A stretch of 64,000 nt of DNA from Marthasterias glacialis (GCA_911728455.2 OU452227.1:17748110-17812109); one strand, 5' to 3'; positions 34,162 to 47,160 are shown, numbered from the stretch's first letter. Notes: generated from the sequence alone by a model not told the origin. Translations and numbers: made by a program.

Positions 34162-35796
34162 GATCAAACGTTAAAGTTGATCCCGACCTACACAAACAAT
34201 AATGAATTATCACAACGGGTCATCACTGCTCTGAATCAAGCAGCTCTAATTATGAAAATTAGTTACTGCGTGGGGTTTTATTTTCAAACACTGTTATTAT
34301 CAACAAGCAATCATAATAAAACAAAGGGCGATAGGTTTTTACAATCAAGCTAAAATCGTAGATCTGCCCTACCTTTTGAACGTTTATAGCGAAGTTGAGA
34401 GCGCCGCAGAAGGGAACATCACAGCGATCTCACAACACTCATATCAGTATTTTTGGTAATATGTTGTATTACAAAAAAGACGAAAAATCAATGTAAAAAA
34501 TATCCAAAACAGGTTTTAAAAGCAATCAGGTCAACATTTACCAAGTTTCCCAACAACGTACGCAGCGGGTCAACAGATCGAAGGACTAGGGACCAGTACT
34601 TTTTGTATTTAAGTAAGCCTAAAAATCACAAACAAATGGAAAGATGATCGAGGGGATACAGAACACAATAGATAATTAGTTCATAATCTTTACATGGTTA
34701 TAAATGACTGTTGGCCTCGTTGCAGATCACTTGAACTTCACCCATTCTCCTCTTATCTGATAATTTATTACCTTTAGGCAGGACTAGTGCTGTTTACTTC
34801 ATATTTTCAAAACACATTTCAAATATAAAAGTTGTACAGGAATCTGTCGTAGAAAAGTAAAGGTATCAAATAAAGATTTATATCAGAGATATTTCAATGC
34901 CTTGCATCGGGCGGAAAACGCTACCGTATAAAAACAAGAAGGTAGTAAAAACAAAGTCTGCAAATGTCACCAAATTACACTATATATTTTCTATCATTGT
35001 TCGAATAATTGGGAATTATTCATAATAATTGTTATATACAATCATTCCGGAATTCCTGCACATGGTTAGTAATCAATAGTTTGTTGTCAGCCATTGTTAT
35101 ACTGTCCTTAATACAGTTTCTATGTTGCAAACACTGCTAACCCGTAGGAAAGCAAAAGGCATGCTAGCTAGCCAGCAGATTTTGTAAGCACATGAGAGTC
35201 GCAACAATGCCAACGCATTGTGAACGCACACATGCGCTGTCAAATCTCCTCGATCGTTTCTGAAATGTACTTTCGCTTACGCATGTTTTTCTGCTATAGT
35301 AAGCGCAACAATTTGAAATTGGGCCGCCACAATGTCTTTATCCGAAGACCGCAGGAAAAGTCGGCTATCCATAATACAGTGCGCCACCACGGGTTCAGAT
35401 CTTACTTAAGACTATGTGCAGTTTGTTGTGACTAATTACATTTTGCAAATTTAAATTTTTCGCCTACACATTTCAACTGAGAGGTATAATTGACATGGAG
35501 CATGCCCCTTTAGTCACTTATAACCCCCTGACCCAGAAAGTCTACACAATACCAATCCCGATCATGCCAATACAAGCAATGTACGTTACAGAGCCATGCT
35601 TCATTGCTACACAGCCCGTCCTTGAAGTGCATTTACTTATTGTATGCAGACACCAGAGGGTTATGTCTGGGCTTGCTAACGCTAGACTAAGACTTAAAGG
35701 GCTAGGTTGATATCCAGTGTGTTGAGAGACCAATCAGCAATCTGATAATAAGGGGTTGGGTGTGGGGGTGTGTCAAGCGGCAGGATTTCCAGAGCC

Positions 35797-35800
<4 letters not shown>

Positions 35801-35846
<46 letters not shown>
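35801..35846. repeat. (TG)23 microsatellite
   Basis: Forty-six bases of uninterrupted TG. Such tracts can form Z-DNA. Confidence 0.98.
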
Positions 35847-35851
<5 letters not shown>

Positions 35852-36309
35852 AGTACATTACCCTTCCTTTTGGGTGCCTTGATTGTGTTTGAGGGGTGTA
35901 AAACTTTCTCTACACCCTCTGAGGAGGTAATTTGTTCACGTTTTCCCAGCTGGTAGCAGAGTGCAGACCAGTACGGAATCAGTGTTAATCACAAGGGAAA
36001 TGCCAGCCCAGGTTTTAATGACACTAAATGCACCACAGGCTGCGTCTGAATCAAGCGACTTCGGCTACGGCTATGGCCACTGGCTGCATCGACAAAGATT
36101 AGAGAAGCCATCACTTCAGACATGGCCATTATTTGGTCTATTTACAAGAATGCTGACTACCATTTTGTACAAGCAGTCTTGCACCACATAGTACATCACT
36201 GGGTTGGCACAAATTTATCTGCCCCTTTTAATAACACATATTAAATCTTTATATTTTAAGAGTACTTTCGTATTGCGTAGCACAACCGATTTATCAGATT
36301 TATTAAAAT

Positions 36310-37052
36310 TTAATAGCATTGTTGTAGAAAGAAGAGATGATAAAGCGAAAACTTAAAAACCAAATCCTAAGGCCTTCTGGTCCTACATCAAGAGCTTTCG
36401 AAATGAAAACCTTGGCATTCCAGACCTGGTACAGGGAAACACTCATCAGCGACAGTAAATCCAAGGCAGACATGAAAGAATGAGATGATTCCAGAAATCA
36501 TTCAACAAAGAACAATCTGTTTCATCCGTAAATCTCCAAGGTAACCCACATGAAGACATTTCTAAACAAAGAAAGGACTTGTGGTTCTGTAATGCTTCTG
36601 TTAAAGGAACAGTCTACAATACACTGATACACCCTATACTGGAATATGCTGTATCTTCCAGGGAACCTCATCTGAAATCAGACATTCGCCAACTAAAGAC
36701 AGGTAGTCTACAGAAATTATAGCACTTCACCAGGGACAATTACATCACTGCTGCAGAACCACGGAGGGCTTACTCTTGAACAACGTAGGACAAATTAGCA
36801 GATAAACTATGCTGCAAAAGATACTCAACAATACAGTTGATGTACCAGCAGAGGCCTTTGTTACTTAAAATATTTGCTAATCCCAGATTCATAAACGTAA
36901 ACTTAATCAAATTGTATGCCAGAACCAAAATATTCAATAAAAGCTTCTTCCCCAAAACAATCAAGGATTGGAATAGTCTCCCATCCAAGATCATTGAGTC
37001 TGGGAAAACATCAAGAGGAGAAGATTTGAAACTCCCTGGTAGTTCCAAATAG
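36310..37052 (+). mobile_element. Degraded, internally deleted LINE (non-LTR retrotransposon)
   Basis: Forward translations give F-W-S-Y-I-K-S-F-R-N-E-N-L-G-I and G-N-T-H at 36380-36450, typical of the start of a LINE reverse transcriptase region. Then Y-N-T-L-I-H-P-I-L-E-Y-A lies near 36610, and F-F-P-K-T-I-K-D-W-N-S-L-P near 36945-36985, the usual C-terminal motif. The middle of the reverse transcriptase, including its catalytic motif, is missing, and stops and frameshifts are present, so it is inactive. Confidence 0.75.
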
Positions 37053-37261
37053 ATGTTTTCTTCTGTTTTGTTGTTTTTAATAAAAGTCCTGATACATGAC
37101 CATAACTAATCAACAAGTTGGTACAATGTTTCCTGATGGATGCTTTGCTAACTATTTTAGATTCAGATAATTTGGAGTATTTGTTGCAGTGAAGGCTGCC
37201 CGTACTTTTGCTTAAAACTCTCGGCTGTGACATTCTGGCAGACAGGGAAATTTGGGGGGGG

Positions 37262-37575
37262 GGGAGGGGGCAATTGAGCCTTTGATGATACAAGCATGAA
37301 ATTTGGCACACAGTCAGATGTCACGAGACAGATATTTGGCTGTAGGGCCGTCGGAGGTTTGTCCTTTAAAAAAATATAGGTAAAATAACAAGCAATTTCA
37401 ACATTTTCAAAATGGCTGCCATTGCTTGTGATTCTACCTACATATTTTGTCAAAGGACAAAGTCTGTGATGGCCCTATAGCCAAATATCTTTCTCATGAC
37501 ATACTCTGCCTGTGTGCCAAATTCTATGATTGTATCACCAAAGGTCCAATTCCATCACCTACTTGCCATACTACA
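37262..37575. mobile_element. Foldback MITE, TTTGATGATACAAGCATG family
   Basis: Two inverted arms of over 120 bp flank a short AAATGGCTGCCATT centre. It is the same family as 19789-20105 and lies between the SLCO genes. Confidence 0.8.
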
Positions 37576-38041
37576 TCGCAAAAGAAAGGTATATAACTCG
37601 AAACAATGCTAAGGGTAAAACTTTCAACCATGAACCACTAACGCATCAATGTGTCAAGATTGTTTCTTAATATGTATGCAACAAAAACAATTGTAACTCA
37701 TTCCAAGATTTTTACGCATCACATTACTGGGACAATCCCGGGAAATCTACCTATTATAAGTATGAAGTAGACCTATTAGCTATAGACTCCAGTGGCCTAC
37801 TGGCAAGTCCTTGTTTTCCAATCCATACTATCCCCAAAACTTCTTACTATATTGTAAAATACTTTACTATTACTATGAAATAAGATGTTATAACCTAATA
37901 CGTATACATTTGAACCAATATGTAGCAGTACTAAAATAAAACAAGGCTTAATTAATGTTTGTCTTTGATTGTGTGATGTCACTATGCTACAGTGTATACA
38001 CAAGGTTTATACACAACATGTCCAATCTCACTGCAATGTTG

Positions 38042-41000
38042 CTACATTTTGGTATCCTCTAGCGGAGCTTCCTTCTCTGGCCATTTGCGAATGGCCTTTC
38101 GGATGTGTATATAAATAGGGATGATACAAACCGACCCCAAGGCCCCTATAGAAATAGACACGCCCATGAAGAGGTTCCGGAAAAGATCGATGTCATACAC
38201 CAAGCAAGAACCTTGTGAGTCGCACACAGACTGCCATACAACGCACGATAGGTCCACGAAGACGGCATAGATCAAGGGACCAACTAACCCACCTGTACCA
38301 TTGAAAAAGTAATGTGTACCAACAGAAATTAGTAGGCCTCAGAATCTACAAACATTCAATTAAGTAATCTCATGTCATACTTCTTGTTTTTCCGACAACA
38401 ACTTAGACCTTTTAAATAACCAGATTTGCATTTCCTAGTTTTGATTCTGTTTCCCGCTTCCTTTTTGTGCCCTCTTTTGTTTGTTTTAATGGCCATGTTT
38501 TACGATGCCTTTTTCAAAAACCCTGTAAAAGGTTTCTGGCATCTCTTATTGCTTAAGTTTTTATTGTGTCTCTGTTCATGCTGGTTGCCACTGAATGGGT
38601 CACCCAGTTGAAATAAGAAACAAATAATAAACAAACAAACAATAATAATAATAAAATAATAGTGGCTTCTTATAGCGCTCAGGTCCATCACTCAGTGACG
38701 TTCATGGCGCTCCAGCATTATTACCCCTGGTCACAGGGTCATTTATTTCATTCCTTAAACCATCTCAGCTCCCTGGGGAGTATACAGCCTGTGCTGCCAA
38801 GTGTGTAGCGCGCCAAGCTAAATCAATCACAAGAACCATGTCTACACTCACAGGTACCCGTTTACCCTTGGGTGAATAGAAGCAATTATAGTTAAGTGTC
38901 TTGCTCAAAGACACAAGTGTCATGACCAGGATTCGAACCCACACCCTAATGACTTACCCAACAGAACTTGACTTTGATGCGCTAAATCGCTCGGCCACGA
39001 CACGCTAATAAAACATTCAAAATCACATTTGAGTAAGTCAAAAGTGCTTTGCGAAAGACTTACCAAAACCTCTAAATAGTTGATTCATCCCCAAAGCTGA
39101 TGTCTTGTCTGTTGGATTTACGAATCTGATAAAACAAATATTAAACAACTCTTAAAAAAAAATTTCTCTTAATTTATGAATAAATACAACAATTATCAAT
39201 ATTTTCATGCAGACTCAATTACAAATTTTGTGATGGTTTTACCTCAGAAGTAGGATGACTTGCGGGACACCAGCCATTGTCAGAGCCAATGTCTGTAGTA
39301 TCTGTACGATGATGAAGGGAACCAGCATGTTGCAGTCAAATTCACAGAACCCCGCCACGGTGGAATTAACACCCTCCAGACATGAGCAGTTGTGATATGA
39401 GATCTGGTGTAGAAAAGAGATCAAAATCGAATTCAGTATATCAAGTGCGCCTCAACTCTTCAATGGTTCCCGTGTTCCTATGTTTCTAAAGCCTTGGAAT
39501 AACGTACATTGTCAATTGTTGCATTGCAGCCTGCATGACAAGGCGATATGTATATGACGTCATTGCTTTCGTCGCAAACAGGCTGGTAAGAGGCTGTTGT
39601 GCATCCACAATTATGGTTACAAGGGAACACCAGTGAAACATCAGAGAGACTGCATAACAAACAATAAAAGATAGCTTGATTTGTTAATGAAGTTAATCAT
39701 GAAATTGACTACTCATAAATGTAACCAGTTATGAGTAAGTTATGAAGATCGCAACTTAAATCAATGTCAGAGAGCTATCACTTTGTTTACAGTGTAAAAA
39801 AGCTTCCAAGTCAAAGCTGTGTATAAGTCGATGTCAAAAACTGAGATTTTTAGGCTTCATGTACAGATTAAGGTTCTAAAAAAACGAAAATTTAATACTG
39901 GCAGAGAGAGGGTAAACATACAGCCTTTAACTCGGTGTGGTACGGGACCATTCCCAGGTCGACAACTGAAACTCATACCAAATAAAATCATAAAGCAAAT
40001 GAAGCATGAAGCAAATAGGAGAGGTAGGGTGACAGACTCATTCACCTTTGACCCGTGGGTTCAAAGTTCACTCCAGCTATGCGAGCGTTACTGCATCCAA
40101 GGAAGAACAGCAAGACAAAGCAGCCAAGAGCCACTGAGATCGACCCAATGGTGAAGAAGACCATTCCAATGTAACTCATCTTAGTCTTACGAACAATGAC
40201 ACCACCTAGAATCCAGCCCACACCATATGCAGGTACTAAGGCGACACCTAAAAGAATACACAAAGAGAAATACAGATATAAAATTAAAATTGCATTCAAT
40301 TTGTGGCAAATAGTTAACGCTGTTCTGGTGTTGTAGGATAGTCTATCCCTCACATAATGTGTTGCCCACTAGGTTATTCCGTCTGCCTTGTACACAGGAG
40401 TTTTTGTTTCCACCGTAGAGTGTGTACTCTGGAAATTATGACCCCCCCTCAAAAATAAAAAAAGATTCATGCATCATGCTTTACATTGTATGTTACACAC
40501 AGGGAAGCAAATTTTAGACCTTCTTACGCACAAAGTTTGTGTTATACACGTTCCATTTAAAGAGGATGAGTGTTGAGATATGTTACCTAATTGTACATTT
40601 ATTTCCAACATCGAGTTTTCAAAAAAAAAATTGTATAACTTAAACGCAGAGGCCTGTTAGATCAAACAATCCATTCCACTTGCTTCCCGCCCATACCACA
40701 GATGGACCCCAAATTCAAGTGTTGCATTCAGTTACATTATTGTTCAAGCTAATATTGCCAAAATGTTGTCAATTACCGATAATTTCCGTCATGCCTATCT
40801 AAGTTTTACCCTAGTTGTCAAAGCAAAAAGTAAAGTGTCTTGAGCTAGTTCTTATTTAGTGCATTTTGCAGTATCCAGGGTACACACTCTACGGTGGAGA
40901 CAAAAACTCCTGTGTACAAGGCAGATGGAATAACCTAGAATAACCGACACATTATCCGAGGGATAGACTATCCTAAAGCAATAGAACAGCGTTAACCATT

Positions 41001-44000
41001 TGCTTCTCTTCGCCCAGGGGTATTAATGGGTACATGCGAAGGTAGAGGTTGATACTGTGTTTGAAAAAGTCTTCGGAATGCCTTGGCATCTCAGGATTGT
41101 AAACACCCCAGGGAGCTGAGAAAGATTACAGGATAGTTATTGGCCCAATGACCAGGGCATTAACGTAAAGTGCATTTAATAATACTGCAAAATGCACTAT
41201 TATAAGAACTAGATATTATTATTATTACACTCACTATAAGAACTAGATATTATTATTATCACTTGGAATTCAGTATGCCATTTAAAAGCATATGGGACAG
41301 AACTTCTCTGGTAGAGGTTGATACTGTGTTTGAAAAAGTCTTCGGAATGCCTTGGCATCTCAGGATTGTAAACACCCCAGGGAGCTGAGAAAGATTACAG
41401 GATAGTTATTGGCCCAATGACCAGGGCATTAACGTAAAGTGCATTTAATAATACTGCAAAATGCACTATTATAAGAACTAGATATTATTATTATTACACT
41501 CACTTGGAATTCAGTATGCCATTTAAAAGCATATGGGACAGAACTTCTCTGGCGGAAAATTGATTTACAAAACTAACTTAAAAAATAACTGTCTATGTAC
41601 TTTGATACCTGTCAAGAGGTCTGCTGTGGACGCCGTGACTTCGAACTGCGACTCCAAATATTTGACGAAGAATGTACCGAAGCCGAAACTCACTACTGCT
41701 TCAGCCATCATGGCTAGACTGATGAACATAAACACCCAGTTGTGTATCAACCTACAACATGTCTTCATGAAACCTATATGGACGGACCAAACAGAATGTA
41801 TCATGTTAAACATTATGTATTGAAAAGTAGTGGACAATCTTCTTAATCTGAAAAAGATCAAGCAAGGTTTGTGTTCTCACCATGTTGTCCTACATAAAAA
41901 TAATCTCTCTTTGAGTTGTGATGGTTCTGACAAGAACCAGTGGTGTTACAATGCGACGTTTCGATCAGTATGCTCTGATCATCTTTAGGAAAAAAGATCA
42001 CTTTGGTTTAAGTATGGCACTGTATGTTAAGTGTGTTGACATGGTGCTGACTGATGACGACACTGGAAGCAATTTCACAGCCGTTACGCACCTCAAGTTA
42101 AGCATAGTAAAGTTGTTTCTGTGATTTACATTGACTTTAAATTGTTTGGAAATTTTTTAAAAGGGAATTTGGATACTCTGTTCATCTTCACCTTTTGAAT
42201 GAATGGCCAAATTAATTTAAAATGAATTTGGCCATTCGTTCAAAAGGCATTGTCAAGGATGACTGTGGCAACGGTAATTTCAATTTTGATCATCATATGG
42301 AACATGGACAAGAAGATTTCGTTTTCTTTCAACAAGGGGTTGAGTACATTTTGGGAAAAGTCTTGATAGGAGAGCAGTGTACACTAACCTCGTACTGGTC
42401 CATCCTCAGCAGCTACTGACCAATGTGTAGTAGTTTCGCCTTCATTTACTGGATCATGTTCCACCGTACCTGAAGTATACAAAGTATAACCTTTACACGG
42501 ATGTCACACAGGACTCAAGTTCTGATGGCCTATTGATCGGAGTGCACTTGAGTATGGGTTCAAATCTCTGACATGACACTTGTGTCCTTTATTTAGACAC
42601 TAAACCATAAATTAATTCTCTTAACCCAGGTGTATAAATGGGAACCTGCAAGGGCTGGATGGTATTATGTTGAATGAGTAATCATAAGCAGCTTGAGGTT
42701 GTATCAGAGTTGTATGACTCGAGTCCAGGACTCGGACTCGAGTCGTCTCGAGTCACAATTCTGGTGACTCGGAGTTGACTCGAGTCACGTCGACAAAAGA
42801 CTTGGACTTGGACTCGGACTCGACTGTCATGACTCGGACTTGACCCAGAGGACTCGTGACTCACGAGTCACGTATTTTCCCTGATTTTTTATGTTTTTTT
42901 TTAATTAAAATACAATTCCGATAATCCGATCGTCACGCATCATTCACGCAATAGCTGACAAAGTACAGTGTCGTATGGTGTTGTGAGTAATAGCGACCGT
43001 GATTATTCTTTAGATATGGCCACATGGCATGTGAACGCTACTCGGACGTATTTCTGTAAAAGCATTATTGTTCACCACACCAATGATAACGCTGGTACTC
43101 TGGCAGCATTAAACACCATAGCCACTGCTTGATGTATATCACCAGGGAAATGGGAATGCCTGGTTTGAAATCACTAGTGATCCTTAAAGTCATCTAAGTG
43201 AACAGATTTAAGTATTCTAACTATTTAGTTGTTAAAACAAGCGACTCATGACTCAGACTCGGACTCGAACCAAGTGACTCATGACTCAGACTCGGACTCG
43301 GACCAAGTGACTTGGGACTTGGACTCAGACTCGACCCAAGTGACTCGAGACTCGGACTCGGACTCGACACAGGTGACTCGACTACAACTCTGGGTTGTAT
43401 GCCCCTTAGGGAGTTGGAGAAAGTTTGGGATGGTTTGAGGAATGGTTAAAGTAGGTTTGATGAACAGATTTAAGATTTAAAGATTTAAAAACATTTGTCA
43501 TGCTAAAAACATGGAAATTGCTTTCCAGTGTACACAGTGCATAAAAAACTAAAAATTGCACAAATATTAAAATATAAAATAGAGTATCGCAACCAAAGTT
43601 TTACACCTTATAACCTAGAGAATTTACAAACATTACAAATCAAAAAACATTAAATAACAAAAACTGTTACAAAGACATTCATCCAAGCGTGCATCACATC
43701 ACTAACAAAACAAACAGGGATAATGTTGTAGATATTTCTAATGCATGGATTCACAGACCACTTATCAACAACTTATGATCAAAGTCTTACCTTTTCGTTT
43801 CTTCAAGACTGAATGTTCACTTTCATTGCTCTCATTTTGTTCCTTTGCTCTTTCAGTTCCATCATGTTCAGCAAAACGCTTCGGCAATCTCATTGGAAAC
43901 CCCAAAATCGGAAAGGAAAAGACCAACAGGAAGACAGCACAGCCACTCAGACCTAGCCACCAGGCTCCTACCCAGGCAGGGTGCTCTTGGGACGGTAGGG

Positions 44001-45452
44001 TCATGGCGGGGTCGACACGGTAGAAATCCACCCACAGTGTGAGAGAGATAGAACTAATGAGGAAACCAACAAGAGTTCCAATGCCATACATACTCTCCAT
44101 GATTCCTGGGGATGGAAACAAAAAGATTATAACTTTTCCAAAACATCTACGTATTTTAAGGATGTTCTTTTAAATGGGAAACATGAGGTAGGCCTCAAGG
44201 GAAGGGAATGATGTGTCACGGGAGAGCAGTTAAGAGCACCGGACTCAAGCGCTGGTGTTTCTGATCGGCAGAGTGTGTGTTCGAGTCCCGGTCTTGACAC
44301 TTGTGTCCTTAAGCAAGACACTTAACCATTATTGCTTTGTCCTTTGGATGAGATGTAAGGCCATTGGTCTTGTGAGTTGTTTAATGCACGTAAAAGAACC
44401 CAGTACACTTATCATAAAGAGAAGGGGTTTGCCCCGGTGTTTCTGGCATGGTCTGGTAGCAATATTTCAAGGTGCTGTATTATGCTCCCTTCATCCCATA
44501 AAATTGTTCGTAACAATCTCTACCAGATTTGATAATTTGGCGCCACAAGTGTCATTTATAAATGTACACTATTATTAATATTATAATGACTGAACTTTGT
44601 AGTGTATAAAATTACCTGTATACAAGGCTGTTGTTTCTGTCTTGCAGTTGTCATCAATGTATGATAAGGCTGGTGCTGGTACGCATGCATAGCCAACGCC
44701 CAAAACAAAGTAACCAACTGCCATCAACCAATAGCTGGCAGAGTTCTGTGCACCCACAACATCAGAATTATGGCACTGGTCAGCTTGTGAGTCCCTCTTG
44801 CATAATAATGAAGTATTCTTGACCTGTCGAAGAAGGCATACAAACTGTGAAAGTATGTATGAAAGAAATGAGATGTTGTCTTGAAAGTTTGTATACATTG
44901 CAAATTATTACAAGAAAATCTTACCTCATTGTTGGTAAGAAGGATGTTGTACTTATCAAAAATAAATTGAGGAAGAATGGTTAGCATTGTACCAATAGCC
45001 ATTATGATAATCCCTGCACCGATCCAACGGGGTCGTCTTGCTCGAGGCCTCCCGGCAAAATAAGAAACGAATGGCAAGGCGATCATAGTTCCAACGCTGT
45101 ATGCTGTCACGAGGATACCGATGCTGGAAGCGGATAAACTGTACCGTATCTCAATCGACGTGGTGATGCCAGATGAGACACCAACTGCAACTGCATCCAC
45201 AAAGATCACCATGCAGATGGCCACTAGGAAAGTCACTGGAGATAGTAAGCACTGGGCCCAGCGTGGTCTCCAGCAAAAGAAGACCGTGTAGGGCCCATCC
45301 TCGTCCCCACGAACCACTGGGCAGGGGTTTGGTGAGCCAGATACAGAAGGATGTTCGTGTGACGAACAGGATGTAGCAGATTCATCTCGGTCCAGCTCGG
45401 TTGACAAGACGGGAACCTTTGAAGTTTGCTCCATTGTAAAGTCCTCAGACAT
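38042..45452 (-). CDS. Organic anion transporter (OATP/SLCO family), copy B
   Basis: Ten minus-strand coding exons: 45452-44925, 44823-44616, 44105-43791, 42469-42389, 41773-41609, 40247-40046, 39649-39508, 39403-39243, 39125-39064 and 38292-38042. They total 2115 nt (704 aa). Every intron phase equals that of copy A, so the genes are a tandem duplication. Landmarks are S-Y-F-A-G-R-P-R-A-R-R-P, P-A-W-V-G-A-W-W-L-G-L at about 288-298 and the Kazal-like cysteine loop in about 485-580 (N-C-G-C, Y-Q-P-V-C, S-P-C-H-A-G-C). The last hydrophobic helices precede a charged C-terminus. It should act as a 12-helix plasma-membrane organic-anion uptake carrier. The length is normal for the family. The start ATG lies about 30 nt inside an exon preceded by TTTCAG, implying a noncoding first exon. 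Introns hold SINEs, a hAT element and a recent tandem duplication. Confidence 0.94.
38637..39007 (-). mobile_element. tRNA-Leu-derived SINE in SLCO-B intron 9
   Basis: Read on the minus strand it has GTGTCGTGGCCGAGCGATT, GGTTCGAATCCTGGTC, CACTTGTGTC and an AT-rich TTATT tail. It lies between the last two coding exons. Confidence 0.85.
40306..41003. repeat. Long inverted repeat (~125-bp arms) in SLCO-B intron 5
   Basis: The left arm (GTTAACGCTGTTCT through TGTACACAGGAGTTTTTG to GTGTGTACTCTGG) is complementary to the right arm at 40874-41003 with few mismatches. About 440 bp lie between. The structure suggests a foldback or TIR element; no ORF is seen inside. Confidence 0.75.
41041..41550. repeat. 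Recent tandem duplication (269-bp and 241-bp units) of a SINE tail
   Basis: 41041-41309 and 41310-41550 are identical apart from a 28-bp block (TATAAGAACTAGATATTATT and following bases) present only in the first unit. Each contains the 3' part of the tRNA-Leu SINE. It lies 60 bp from SLCO-B coding exon 5. Confidence 0.9.
42500..43455 (+). mobile_element. tRNA-Leu-derived SINE interrupted by a hAT element
   Basis: The head (GACTCAAGTTCTGATGG, GGTTCAAATCTC, CACTTGTGTCC) runs to 42704. The tail (GCCCCTTAGGGAGTTGGAGAAAG) resumes at 43393 after the inserted element. Confidence 0.75.
42705..43392. mobile_element. Non-autonomous hAT element with perfect 8-bp target duplication
   Basis: The 688-bp element starts CAGAGTTGTATGACTCGAG and ends ACTCGACTACAACTCTG. 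It is flanked by GGTTGTAT on both sides (42697-42704 and 43393-43400). Subterminal regions are packed with GACTCGGACTCGA repeats in opposite orientations. No transposase is seen. Confidence 0.9.
44212..44580 (+). mobile_element. tRNA-Leu-derived SINE with a different body, SLCO-B intron 2
   Basis: The head (GGACTCAAGCGCTGG, GTTCGAGTCCCGGTC, CACTTGTGTCCTTAAGCAAG) is like the other SINEs. The body, with CCTTTGGATGAGATGTAAGG, GTAAAAGAACCCAGTACAC and GGGGTTTGCCCCGGTGTT, is not found in the copies at 31116 or 38637. Confidence 0.8.
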
Positions 45453-47160
45453 CGTGAAGGCAGAGGTGCAGTGAAACTTTTCAAATCTGAAAGTACGAAC
45501 CAGATAAATATCAGTGAAGAAAACTCTTTATAGTTCGAGTGTTCCTTGTAAAGCGTACACCTTTCACGCAATTTTAGGCCTGTGAAACCCAACCCTGCCA
45601 CCATGTTTCTCATTGTGAAGATTTGTGTTAATTACTACCTCTGGGCACGCCTCCTCCATCGCTTTTAACGGACATTAGTCAACTGTGCAGTAGGGGTGCC
45701 ACAGTGAAGCACCACTTACAATATTTGTACACATACAAAACCAGCTCAGGAAATAATTCTAGGGCTACCTTGGGTAAACAAACAAATCTTTGTTCTGGTC
45801 ATTCATTAAGCCTATTATGCTCTAGTCCTTCAAAAATTCAGAAGAAGTCTGGAGTACTTAGCACTAATCATGGACACTAAAATCCTACTTTTCAGGATGT
45901 CTTTTCAGTAATTCAAATCTGGCAATAATTGGCAGAATCATCAAAAGGTTGGAGAACATCAGTGAAAGAAACATTTTAATAAGACTTATAACTCACCAAT
46001 TGTACTTTGCCGAAGCTGTAGAAGTGTCATTCAGTGTTTAATATGATTAAAGCTCCTTGTCTAAGTATGCACATTCATTTAACACCGACCTGTACCTGAT
46101 GATAGTGCTTGTTTTTTTATGGTCATAACTACCAACAAGTAAAATGGTAATGTTAATTTGGATAGGCACATACCAACTCGCAGCCTGTGTCACCAGCTAC
46201 ATTGTTCAGTACAGTTGGTTTAAAGAATAACAGAATGACCCTGGGATAGCCCTTAGAAAAAGCATTGAGTTATAACTTGTTAGGGTTCAATCACACCATG
46301 CAGAAGTTCAAGGTAAACTACAATATAGAAAATCTGTTGGGTCCCACACAATGAATACAAATACATGTGGACAAACGAACACTTGCCTTTCCACAACGAA
46401 AGTTACACACAAAAACTTGAACCTTAAACCAATGTGGAATTAATAGTGTCCTGCAATGCCACAAGGCATGTTGTGAATACAGCTGGACCATGTGACTTAA
46501 GGCAACAAACAAAATTGGCTTGCGGTACCTTGTTGAGACCGTTCCCAGTGCTGTTAGTTCAACAAGGTAAATGAACATGTAAAATATCTACACTGAGCAA
46601 CAACACTGACTTAAACACAGCACAATGCTTAACAACAGCCTAGTTATTCTCTTCCCCAGATTGACCCATTCACTATCAGGAACATCAACTAACTTTTATG
46701 TCGCTTAAAGGTAACTATGCAAATATTTCAGTTTCTCAGCATTGTTGAATATCATTGTCCCACTAGACATTAAGAGCAGAATGCTGTAATTCAATCATTT
46801 TATTGAACAGTTTTCAGTTTAACCAAAGTGGACTTTAAAAGTGGGGGTGAACTGAAAAACTTTGGTGTAAAAACCAGGAGTCAAAAGGAGTACAGTATTT
46901 AATCAAAAAGATACGGCAAATCCCCTTTTAAAACAAACAAAAAAACCCAGAAAAAACACAAAATTGAAACCAAAACCAAAACAAAAGACACTTCAGGAAA
47001 GTCAATTGAATATTAAAAGATAAAAAATCCCCAAACCAAACACTTTGTAGGCAGACCTTTTTATGTAAAGATTTTAAAAACACAACTTTCTATTATAAAC
47101 AAAAGTATCAGACAACAGCAAACACAATGTTGTACTTTATCAAAAATAGTCACACACTGA

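Larger units (their letters stand above)
34162..38041. other. Intergenic region between the two SLCO genes
   Basis: About 3.9 kb from the start of copy A to the stop of copy B. It contains a (TG)23 microsatellite, a degraded LINE (36310-37052) and a foldback MITE (37262-37575). A probable 5' noncoding exon and promoter of copy A lie in 34.2-34.5 kb, but no core motif is clear. Confidence 0.6.

Noticed and set aside
45233-45613. 126-codon minus-strand ORF starting near 45613
   Set aside because: It overlaps SLCO copy B exon 1 in another frame and has no domain; the transporter frame explains the region.
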